Below, one piece after another: positions 8,249 through 16,888 of a DNA stretch of 64,000 bases. The notes beneath the pieces are model-generated. The model was not told the origin of the DNA. It did no database searches and was given only the letters and a program-made list of their open reading frames with translations. Position 1 is the stretch's first letter. Each line of letters starts with the position of its first letter. Source of the DNA: Streptomyces polyasparticus (GTDB lineage: Bacteria > Actinomycetota > Actinomycetes > Streptomycetales > Streptomycetaceae); the NCBI RefSeq assembly GCF_014493765.1, contig NZ_JACTVJ010000023.1:121876-185875 (forward strand). Direction: 5' to 3'. Made by a program: the position numbers and the translations under genes.

Positions 8249-8806
8249 ATGCACGCACTTCTCAAGAAGGCCGCCGTAGCCCTTCCCGCCGCCGCCCTGA
8301 TGGTGGCCCTCGCTCCGACGGCGGCCTCCGCCGAGGAGCCGCTCGGTGTCCGCTGCGCCGGTGGCAACGCCCAGATGAGCGCCAAGCCGGGTCTGACGAT
8401 CGTCGGCTCCAAGCAGCAGACGTGGACCGGCGAGGGTGTCACGACCGGCTGCAAGAACGTCGGTTCCGGCAAGGCGGTCACCTCCGCCATCGTCTTCTTC
8501 GAGGGCAACGGCAAGGGTGCGTGTGTGCCCGAGTTCGGTATCCCCAACGCCGACCTGAACGGTCGCATCACGTGGAACGGCGGCGGCCCGGACGTCGAGA
8601 ACAAGGTCAGCAACGTCTCCGGCACCTCCAAGCTGACCTGGACCGGCGCCAACTTCACCGGCGTGGTGACCGACGGCCCGTTCAAGGGCAAGAAGGTCAA
8701 CGCCACGGCCAGCTGGGACTTCGACCTGATCGCCGCCGCCGGCGGCTGCTTCCTCGGTGGCTACACGAACGCCGTCGGTACCTGGGACTCCCTGAACATC
8801 GGCTGA
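8249..8806 (+). CDS. Secreted protein consisting of a single four-cysteine module
   Basis: The 185-residue protein has a clean signal peptide (HALLKKAAVALPAAALMVAL, cleavage after ASA near residue 29). The mature part has four cysteines in the contexts RCAGG, GCKNV, ACVPE and GCFLGGY, probably two disulfides. Shared landmarks with the C-terminal domain of the next protein include KPGL, GKG.C.P, IPNAD, GTSKLT.TGANF.GVV, and GGYT.A.GTW.S..(I/V)G. I do not recognise a named family. A beta-rich extracellular domain is likely. It is followed by a strong stem-loop, so it is a single transcription unit. Paralogy with its neighbour suggests domain duplication. Confidence 0.85.
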   Translation: MHALLKKAAVALPAAALMVALAPTAASAEEPLGVRCAGGNAQMSAKPGLTIVGSKQQTWTGEGVTTGCKNVGSGKAVTSAIVFFEGNGKGACVPEFGIPNADLNGRITWNGGGPDVENKVSNVSGTSKLTWTGANFTGVVTDGPFKGKKVNATASWDFDLIAAAGGCFLGGYTNAVGTWDSLNIG

Positions 8807-8820
8807 TCCCCGCACCGCGA

Positions 8821-8865
8821 CGCGGAGGCCTGGCGCCGGTCCTCGACCGGGGCCAGGCCTCCGCG
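8821..8865 (+). terminator. Strong stem-loop terminator
   Basis: CGCGGAGGCCTGGC pairs perfectly with GCCAGGCCTCCGCG, with inner CCGGT/ACCGG pairs, directly after the secreted protein stop codon. Confidence 0.85.
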
Positions 8866-9069
8866 TTGTTCTCAACTCCCCTGAAGAATCCGAGCCGTTG
8901 GCGCGAGCAATCGCCAACGGCTTCAGTCTGTTGGCCCTTTGGGCGCGCGGGATCCGTCGGTGGGTGATCCGATGATCGCAAGCATGGCTACTTTGTGAAG
9001 TCATGAAACTACACACAGTGACAGTCCGGGCGCGGATCCAGTCCTGCCGCGCTCCGGGAGGAGAGCACC

Positions 9070-12000
9070 ATGGCAGAGAACGAAGTCCGCCCGAGACGGC
9101 GGACCGGAAGGCTGCGACCCCCCTGGCGCGCCACCGCGCTCGGCGTCGCCGCCACCCTGAGCCTGGGCGGTCTGTCCGCCGCGGCCGTCCCGGCAGCGCA
9201 CGCCGCCGCCGGCATCGCCCCCATCGCCATCGAGCCGTTCACCGGCCCCAGCCTCGACGAGACCAAGTGGTACGGCGGTCCGTACCTCAAGGGGGACCCG
9301 ACCGGCTGGGCCTGTCTGACCGCGGCCCCGATGACTCCGGTCGACAAGGGCGACGGTGACGGCTCCGGTACGGCGGTCACCACCACCGACGCGCCGGTCG
9401 CGCCGCTGCGCGGCTGCCAGACCCACCCGGGTATGCCGGCCACGCCGGACAAGCCGGGCGAGGGCGCGCTGCGTCTGACGTCCAACAAGACGATGCAGAA
9501 CGGCTACGTGATGACCCGCAACACCCTGGACTCCCGCAAGGGTCTGCGGTGGAGCATCGACTTCGCGATGTACAAGCCGGCCGGCCCCAGCGCCGCCGAC
9601 GGCATCGCTCTGATGATCATGGATGGCAACAAGCCGCTCCCCGCGAAGGCGGGCAAGAACGGCGCGGGCCTCGGCTACTCGAAGCTCGCCGGTGGCTACC
9701 TCGGCATCGGCTTCGACGTCTACGGCAACTTCACCCGCAACTGGATGCCCGACTACCACACGGGCGGTCCCGCCGAGCGCAAGCCCAACTCCATCACCAT
9801 CCGCGGCGCCGAGAAGGCCGCCGACGGCACGGCCCTGAACAACCCGTTCGTGGCCACGTACCAGTCGGGCCGCCGCTTCGCGGTCTCGGAGGCCGCCGAC
9901 CGCCAGGCGGCCAAGCGCACCGCCATCGTGGAGCTGTCGCACGAGGGCGTGATGCGCGTCCTGATCAACTTCCACGACGGGACCCCGCTGCGCGAGGTCA
10001 TCCCGCCGGTCGACCTGGACACCATCGAGGGTCAGCCGCCGGTGCCGGACAAGATCCGCATCGGCTTCTCGGCGTCCACCGGCAGCTCGACCCAGATCCA
10101 CGAGCTGTGGAACGGCAAGGTCGAGACCCTGGACCCGAACCTGTTCACGAAGGTCGAGCCGGACGGCACCGTGAAGGCCGGCGAGCCGGCCAAGTTCACC
10201 GTGACGACCACCAACGACAAGCTGGCCGGTCCGACCACCGGACCGATCACGGCCACCCAGACCTTCCCCGCGGGCATCGTGCCCAAGACCGCTTCGGGCG
10301 ACGGCTGGGACTGCAAGATCGCCGGCCAGACGGTCACCTGCACCCGCCCCGGCCCGGTGCTCAACCCCGGTCAGTCGGCCCCGCCGATCACCGTGACCAC
10401 CGATGTCGCGCCGACCGTCAAGGGCCCGCAGCCGATCGTCTCGGACGCCACGACGCCGAACGACATGAACACCAAGCCGGACACCACCACGGTCGACGTG
10501 GTCCCGGTCAAGGGCCCGGACCTGACGGTCACCACCAAGCCGCGTGGCGAGGTGCAGGCCGGTGAGCCGGCCGAGTACCAGATCGACGTCACCAACAAGC
10601 CCGAGGCCGGGCCCACGCGTCCCACGGACACCATCGCCGTGGTCCGCAGCTTCCCCGAGGGCATCAAGCCGGTGTCCGCCGCGGGCGACGGCTGGGAGTG
10701 CACGGTCGAGGGCCAGGAGGTCAAGTGCACCCGGCCCGGCGACCAGCCGGTGCTCAAGCCGGGTGACTCGGCCCCGCCGATCATCGTGAAGACCGAGGTC
10801 GCGGACGACGCGAGCGGTGACCTGACGGGCACCACGGTCGTGGCGACGCCGGACCTGCCGAACCCGACCCCGGTCAAGGACACCACCACGGTCAAGCCGG
10901 CCGTCAAGGACCCGAACCTGACGGTGGTCACCAAGCCCGACGGCGATGTCGTCGCCGGCAAGCCCGCCAACTTCGTGATCGGTGTGGGCAACGCGCCCGA
11001 CGCCGGACCGACGACGGGCCCGACCACGGTCGAGCGCGTCTTCCCCGACGGCATCAAGCCGGTCACGGCGGCGGGCGACGGCTGGACCTGCAAGATCGAG
11101 GGCCAGAAGGTCACCTGCGCCCACCCCGACACCCTGAAGCCGGGCGAGCAGTTCCCGCCGATCCACGTCGGTACCGAGGTCGACAAGGCCGCCAAGGGCG
11201 ACCTGACCGGCACCACCGGTGCGACCACCCCCGGCGCCGAGCCCAAGCCCCCGGTCAAGGACACCATCACGGTCACGCCGGCCTCCACCAAGGAGCCCGA
11301 CCTGTCCGTGGTCACCAAGCCCGAGGGCGAAGTGGTGGCGGGCAAGCCGGCCACGTTCCTGACGGATGTCAGCAACGCCGTGGACGCCGGTCCGACCCAC
11401 GACACCGTCACCGTCACGGAGACGTTCCCCGAGGGTGTCATCCCGCGTTCCGCGGGCGGCCCCGGCTGGGAGTGCAAGATCGAGGGCCAGACCGTCACCT
11501 GCACCCGTCCGGGTACGGGCGAGGACGCCCTGCAGCCCGGCAAGCAGTACCCGACGATCAAGGTCACGACCGAGGTCGCGGACAACGCCGAGGGCACGAA
11601 GGAGGGCCAGACCGGCGTCGTCACCGAAGGTGACAAGACCACCGAGCCGGTCAAGCACACCTTCGAGATCACCCCGAACGACGGTGCGGGCGGTCCCGGT
11701 GTCCACTGCTACGGCGGCCTCGCGTCGCTCAGCCTCAAGCCGGGTCTGGCCATGGGCGACAAGCTCCAGGCCTTCACCGGCTCGGGCACCAGCTCGGGCT
11801 GCAAGTCCGTGGACTCGAAGCGGACCCCCTCCTACGTGGAGGTCCAGTTCGAGGGCTCCGGCAAGGGCTCGTGTCTGCCCTCGCTCGGCCTGCCGAACGC
11901 GGACATGACCGGCACCATGACCTGGATGATCAACGGCCGTACGGTCCAGAGCACGGTCATGGGTACCTCGAAGCTGACGCTCACGGGCGCCAACTTCGAC

Positions 12001-12153
12001 GGTGTCGTCACCGCGGGCCAGTACAAGGGCCTCAAGGTGCACGCCACCGCGGACTGGGACGTCGCGTCCAACCTCGTGACGGCCGTCCCCGCCTGTTTCC
12101 TGGGCGGGTACACGGACGCCACGGGTACGTGGAACAGCGTGAGCGTCGGCTGA
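9070..12153 (+). CDS. Large secreted modular protein: lectin-like domain, four DUF11-like repeats, four-Cys C-terminal module
   Basis: This 1027-residue exported protein begins with a twin-Arg-rich, long signal peptide (to AHA near residue 46). Residues about 48-350 look like an L-type lectin/ConA-like beta-sandwich (GALRLTSNKTMQNGYV, IDFAMYKP, DGIALMIMDG, GYLGIGFDVYGN). Four repeats of about 125 residues start near 355, 482, 613 and 742. Each contains a VV/VTTKP.GEV.AG motif, a FPEGI element, GDGWxC and VxCxRPG, resembling CARDB/DUF11 surface repeats. The last 150 residues (from about 876) match the whole mature part of the preceding small secreted protein, including its four cysteines. ATG 9070 follows GGAGGAGAG. 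No sortase signal is seen, so it is probably released or loosely wall-bound. Function is unknown; glycan binding is inferred from fold only. Confidence 0.85.
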   Translation: MAENEVRPRRRTGRLRPPWRATALGVAATLSLGGLSAAAVPAAHAAAGIAPIAIEPFTGPSLDETKWYGGPYLKGDPTGWACLTAAPMTPVDKGDGDGSGTAVTTTDAPVAPLRGCQTHPGMPATPDKPGEGALRLTSNKTMQNGYVMTRNTLDSRKGLRWSIDFAMYKPAGPSAADGIALMIMDGNKPLPAKAGKNGAGLGYSKLAGGYLGIGFDVYGNFTRNWMPDYHTGGPAERKPNSITIRGAEKAADGTALNNPFVATYQSGRRFAVSEAADRQAAKRTAIVELSHEGVMRVLINFHDGTPLREVIPPVDLDTIEGQPPVPDKIRIGFSASTGSSTQIHELWNGKVETLDPNLFTKVEPDGTVKAGEPAKFTVTTTNDKLAGPTTGPITATQTFPAGIVPKTASGDGWDCKIAGQTVTCTRPGPVLNPGQSAPPITVTTDVAPTVKGPQPIVSDATTPNDMNTKPDTTTVDVVPVKGPDLTVTTKPRGEVQAGEPAEYQIDVTNKPEAGPTRPTDTIAVVRSFPEGIKPVSAAGDGWECTVEGQEVKCTRPGDQPVLKPGDSAPPIIVKTEVADDASGDLTGTTVVATPDLPNPTPVKDTTTVKPAVKDPNLTVVTKPDGDVVAGKPANFVIGVGNAPDAGPTTGPTTVERVFPDGIKPVTAAGDGWTCKIEGQKVTCAHPDTLKPGEQFPPIHVGTEVDKAAKGDLTGTTGATTPGAEPKPPVKDTITVTPASTKEPDLSVVTKPEGEVVAGKPATFLTDVSNAVDAGPTHDTVTVTETFPEGVIPRSAGGPGWECKIEGQTVTCTRPGTGEDALQPGKQYPTIKVTTEVADNAEGTKEGQTGVVTEGDKTTEPVKHTFEITPNDGAGGPGVHCYGGLASLSLKPGLAMGDKLQAFTGSGTSSGCKSVDSKRTPSYVEVQFEGSGKGSCLPSLGLPNADMTGTMTWMINGRTVQSTVMGTSKLTLTGANFDGVVTAGQYKGLKVHATADWDVASNLVTAVPACFLGGYTDATGTWNSVSVG

Positions 12154-12264
12154 CGCACCACGCCTGCTGCATCTTCCCGGGGGACAACCCCCGGACCCCC
12201 GGCCGGAAATGCCGGTTGGTCACGGTGTCCGTGGAGGACTCCGTGGGAGATACAGAGTGAACAC

Positions 12265-12303
12265 CACACCGCCCGGGCCCTCTTGGAGGGTCCGGGCGGT
12301 GTG
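12265..12303. terminator. Bidirectional terminator between convergent genes
   Basis: CACACCGCCCGGGCCCTC pairs with GAGGGTCCGGGCGGTGTG (one mismatch) around a TTG loop, between the modular secreted protein gene (+) and pepN (-). Confidence 0.85.
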
Positions 12304-12316
12304 CTGTCCGTAAGGG

Positions 12317-14890
12317 CTAGGCGGCGGCCGCGTCCGCCGCCTGCGCCTTCAGCGCACGCTCCACACCCGCGCGCGACTCCGAGACGAGGCGGCCGAGCGC
12401 CGCGTTCGGCCCGGCCTCGGCGACCCAGGCGTCCGTCGCGTCCAGGGTGGCCTGCTCGACCTGGAGCGACGGGTAGAGACCAACCGCGATCTGCTGGGCC
12501 ATCTCGTGCGAGCGGGAGTCCCACACGTCCTTGACCGCCGCGAAGAACTTCCCCGTGTACGGGGCGAGCAGCTCACGCTGGTCGGACTGCACGAAGCCCG
12601 CGATCACTGCTTCCTGCACGGCGTTGGGCAGCTTGTCGGACTCGACGACCGAGGCCCACGCCTCGGCCTTGGCCTCCGGCGTCGGACGCGAAGCCCGTGC
12701 GGTGGCGGCGTGCCGCTCACCGGCCGCGGTCTTGTCCCGCGCGTACTCGGCGGCGATCTCCGCCTCCTCGTACCGCCCGGTCGCCGTGAGGCGCTGGACG
12801 AACGCCCAGCGCAGCTCGGTGTCGACCGCGAGCCCCTCGATCGCCTCGGTGCCCTCCAACAGGCCCTTGAGCAGATCCAGTTGGTCCTCGGTGCGGGCCG
12901 TCGCCGCGAACGCCCGCGCCCACGCCAGCTGGTGGTCGCTGCCCGGCTCCGCGGACTTCAGGTGCGCCAGGGACGCCTCCGTCCAGCGGGCGAGCCCGGC
13001 CTCGCGGAAGTCCGGCGCCGCGTACAGGTCGAGCGCCAGCTTCACCTGCCGGTGCAGCGACTGCACCACACCGATGTCCGACTCCTTGCCGATGCCGGAG
13101 AGCACCAGCGACAGGTAGTCGCGCGTCGGCAGCTCGCCGTCGCGGGTCATGTCCCAGGCCGAGGCCCAGCACAGGGCGCGCGGCAGCGAGGCCTCGAAGT
13201 CGCCCAGGTGCTGGGTGACATGGCGCAGGGACTCGGGGTCGAGGCGGACCTTCGCGTACGAGAGGTCGTCGTCGTTGAGCAGGATCACCGACGGGCGGTG
13301 GCGCCCCACGAGCTCGGGCACCTCGGTGAGGTCGCCCTCCACGTCCAGCTCGATGCGGTCGGAGCGCACCAGCTTGCCGCTCGCGTCGTCGAGGTCGTAC
13401 AGGCCGATGGCGATGCGGTGCGGCCGCAGCGTCGGCTCGCCCTTGGCGCCCTCGGGCAGCGCGGGGGCCTCCTGCCGTACGGAGAAGGCGGTGATGGAGC
13501 CGTTCGCGTCGGTCTCGACCTGCGGGCGCAGGATGTTGATGCCCGCGGTCTGCAGCCACGCCTTCGACCAGGCGCTCAGATCACGGCCGCTGGTCTCCTC
13601 CAGGGCGCCGAGCAGATCGCTGAGCCGGGTGTTCCCGAACGCGTGGCGCTTGAAGTACGCCTGCACGCCGGTGAAGAACTCGTCCATGCCGACGTACGCG
13701 ACCAGCTGCTTGAGGACCGAGGCGCCCTTCGCGTACGTGATCCCGTCGAAGTTCACGAGCACGTCGTCGAGGTCGCGGATGTCCGCCATGATCGGGTGCG
13801 TGGACGGCAGCTGGTCCTGCCGGTACGCCCAGGTCTTCATCTGGTTGGCGAACGTGGTGAAGGAGTGCGGCCACTTGGAGTCCGGCGCGTAGGCCTGGCA
13901 GGCGACCTCGGCGAAGGTGGCGAACGACTCGTTCAGCCACAGGTCGTTCCACCACTCCATGGTCACGAGGTTGCCGAACCACATGTGCGCCAGCTCGTGC
14001 AGGATCGTCGCCGCCCGAGCCTCGTACGCGGCGTCGGTGACCTTCGAGCGGAACACGTACTGGTCGCGGAAGGTCACCGCGCCCGCGTTCTCCATCGCGC
14101 CCGCGTTGAACTCCGGCACGAAGAGCTGGTCGTACTTCTCGAAGGGGTACGCGTAGTCGAACTTCTCCTGGAACCAGTCGAAGCCCTGGCGGGTCACCTC
14201 GAAGATCGCGTCGGCGTCGAGGAACTCGGCGAGCGAAGGGCGGCAGTAGATGCCGAGCGGCACGCTCTGGCCGTCCTTCTCGTACGAGCTGTGCACCGAG
14301 TGGTACGGGCCGACGATGAGCGCCGTGATGTACGTGGAGATCCGCGGCGTCGGCGCGAACGTCCAGATGTCGTCCTTCGGCTCGGGCGTCGGCGAGTTGG
14401 AGATCACCGTCCAGCCGCTCGGCGCCTTCACCGTGAACTGGAAGGTGGCCTTGAGGTCAGGCTGCTCGAAGGACGCGAACACCCGGCGCGCGTCCGGCAC
14501 CTCGAACTGCGTGTAGAGATACGCCTGGTCGTCGACCGGGTCGACGAACCGGTGCAGACCCTCACCGGAGTTGGTGTACGCGCAGTCGGCGACGACCTTG
14601 AGGACGTTCTCGCCCTGCTGCAGATGCTTCAGCGCGATCCGCGCGTCACGGAAGACGGCGGCCACGTCGAGGGACTTGCCGTTGAGCACCACTTCGTGGA
14701 CGGCGTCGGCGACGAGGTCGATGAAGGACTCGGCGTTCTGCTCGGCGCACGCGAAACGCACCGTGGTCACCGAGGTGAACGTGCCGCCCTCCTGCGCCCC
14801 GGAGAGGTCGAGATCGATCTCGTACGAGTCAACGGTGAGCAGCTTCGCCCGCGCTTGGGCCTCTTCACGGGTCAGATTGGTGCCTGGCAC
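12317..14890 (-). CDS. pepN: Aminopeptidase N (M1 zinc metallopeptidase)
   Basis: The protein is 857 residues, the length I recall for the Streptomyces lividans PepN, and starts VPGTNLTREEAQ. It removes N-terminal residues from peptides in the cytoplasm. The M1 exopeptidase motif GAMEN and the zinc site HELAH (H298, E299, H302) with downstream E321 in NESFAT are intact. Further conserved stretches are LVTMEWWNDLW and YAKGASVLKQL. GTG 14890 is chosen over longer possibilities because AGGAG lies eight bases upstream and the length then matches the family. The gene is monocistronic, bounded by a bidirectional terminator and the asd terminator. A second M1 peptidase is encoded at 36-38.6 kb. Confidence 0.96.
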   Translation of the reverse strand: MPGTNLTREEAQARAKLLTVDSYEIDLDLSGAQEGGTFTSVTTVRFACAEQNAESFIDLVADAVHEVVLNGKSLDVAAVFRDARIALKHLQQGENVLKVVADCAYTNSGEGLHRFVDPVDDQAYLYTQFEVPDARRVFASFEQPDLKATFQFTVKAPSGWTVISNSPTPEPKDDIWTFAPTPRISTYITALIVGPYHSVHSSYEKDGQSVPLGIYCRPSLAEFLDADAIFEVTRQGFDWFQEKFDYAYPFEKYDQLFVPEFNAGAMENAGAVTFRDQYVFRSKVTDAAYEARAATILHELAHMWFGNLVTMEWWNDLWLNESFATFAEVACQAYAPDSKWPHSFTTFANQMKTWAYRQDQLPSTHPIMADIRDLDDVLVNFDGITYAKGASVLKQLVAYVGMDEFFTGVQAYFKRHAFGNTRLSDLLGALEETSGRDLSAWSKAWLQTAGINILRPQVETDANGSITAFSVRQEAPALPEGAKGEPTLRPHRIAIGLYDLDDASGKLVRSDRIELDVEGDLTEVPELVGRHRPSVILLNDDDLSYAKVRLDPESLRHVTQHLGDFEASLPRALCWASAWDMTRDGELPTRDYLSLVLSGIGKESDIGVVQSLHRQVKLALDLYAAPDFREAGLARWTEASLAHLKSAEPGSDHQLAWARAFAATARTEDQLDLLKGLLEGTEAIEGLAVDTELRWAFVQRLTATGRYEEAEIAAEYARDKTAAGERHAATARASRPTPEAKAEAWASVVESDKLPNAVQEAVIAGFVQSDQRELLAPYTGKFFAAVKDVWDSRSHEMAQQIAVGLYPSLQVEQATLDATDAWVAEAGPNAALGRLVSESRAGVERALKAQAADAAAA

Positions 14891-14970
14891 GCGGTCATCT
14901 CCTAGGTATCCGACTTTTCGGCCATCTTTCCACGGCGGTACGGGCATGGGCATCGCGTTATCGCCGTACG

Positions 14971-15010
14971 CGAAAAGGGCGGTCACCGCAGTGGGTGACC
15001 GCCCTTTTCG
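14971..15010 (-). terminator. Perfect 17-bp stem terminator of asd
   Basis: CGAAAAGGGCGGTCACC pairs perfectly with GGTGACCGCCCTTTTCG, ending in T4 on either strand. It lies just beyond the asd stop, in front of pepN. Confidence 0.9.
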
Positions 15011-15033
15011 GCAGGCTGTTTTCCGGTTGTGTC

Positions 15034-16212
<1,179 letters not shown>

Positions 16213-16749
16213 TCAGCTCCGCTCGTACTGCGCCTGGACCAGCTCCCTGGCCTCCTCGCGCGTGGCCACCGAGGGCGGCGAGCCTTCGAGGGGCTTGCCC
16301 GCCGACTCCTTGAGTGTGGCCACGGCGATGATCCCGACCACGGCGAAGGCCATCACGTAGTACGCGGGCATCAGATCGTTCCCGGTCGCGCCGACCAGCG
16401 CCTCCACGGCCAGCGGCGCTGTGCCGCCGAACAGGGACACCGAGACGTTGAACGCGATCGCCAGCGCGCCGTACCGCAGCGCGGTGGGGAACAGCGCGGG
16501 CAGCACCGAGGACATCGTGGCGAGCAGGCACAGGAGCGGCAGGCCGAGCAGCAGCAGGCCCACGAAGACCCAGATCCAGTGGCCGGTGCCGATGAGCAGG
16601 AAGGCCGGCACCGGCAGGACGAGGAAGCCCACCGACCCCGCGAGCAGGAGCGGCTTGCGGCCCACGGTGTCGGAGAGCGGCAGGAAGGGGTGGCTGGTGG
16701 CGGTGGTCTGTTCGTCGGCTTCGGGGGCAGGGGCCGGGGGAGCGGACAT
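16213..16749 (-). pseudogene. MFS transporter remnant: C-terminal half joined to a short N-terminal tail
   Basis: The open frame encodes 178 residues. After a Pro/Ala/Glu-rich start (MSAPPAPAPEADEQT) it enters LPLSDTVGRKPLLLAGS, the loop-2-3 or loop-8-9 signature of sugar/metabolite-proton symporters (MHS/ProP type). It continues with about four membrane helices and the family motif GNDLMPAYYVM. A normal member has 12 helices and over 430 residues, so at least the first six to eight helices are missing. The frame is preserved across the junction, pointing to one in-frame internal deletion. ATG 16749 follows GGAGATTCCTCC. It is probably non-functional, although a shortened membrane protein could still be made. 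Confidence 0.75.
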
Positions 16750-16826
16750 GGAGGAATCTCCGGCGGTAAAGATCACATGCGTACCTGCCCAGGCTGAGGC
16801 ATACCAAAGGCCGGTCGCTCCCCGTG

Positions 16827-16873
16827 AAAGGCCCTGACCGCCGGGACGTATGTCCTCGATCGTCAGGGCCTTT
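16827..16873 (-). terminator. Terminator of the TerD-fusion gene
   Basis: AAAGGCCCTGAC pairs perfectly with GTCAGGGCCTTT across a 23-base loop, 16 bases beyond the stop codon of the TerD-domain gene. Confidence 0.7.
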
Positions 16874-16888
16874 GGTCCGTCGGCCCGC

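Noticed and set aside
9001-12042. Minus-strand open frame of 1013 codons opposite the secreted modular protein
   Set aside because: It has no ribosome site and no recognisable domain; the plus-strand frame has signal peptide, repeats and cysteine pattern.
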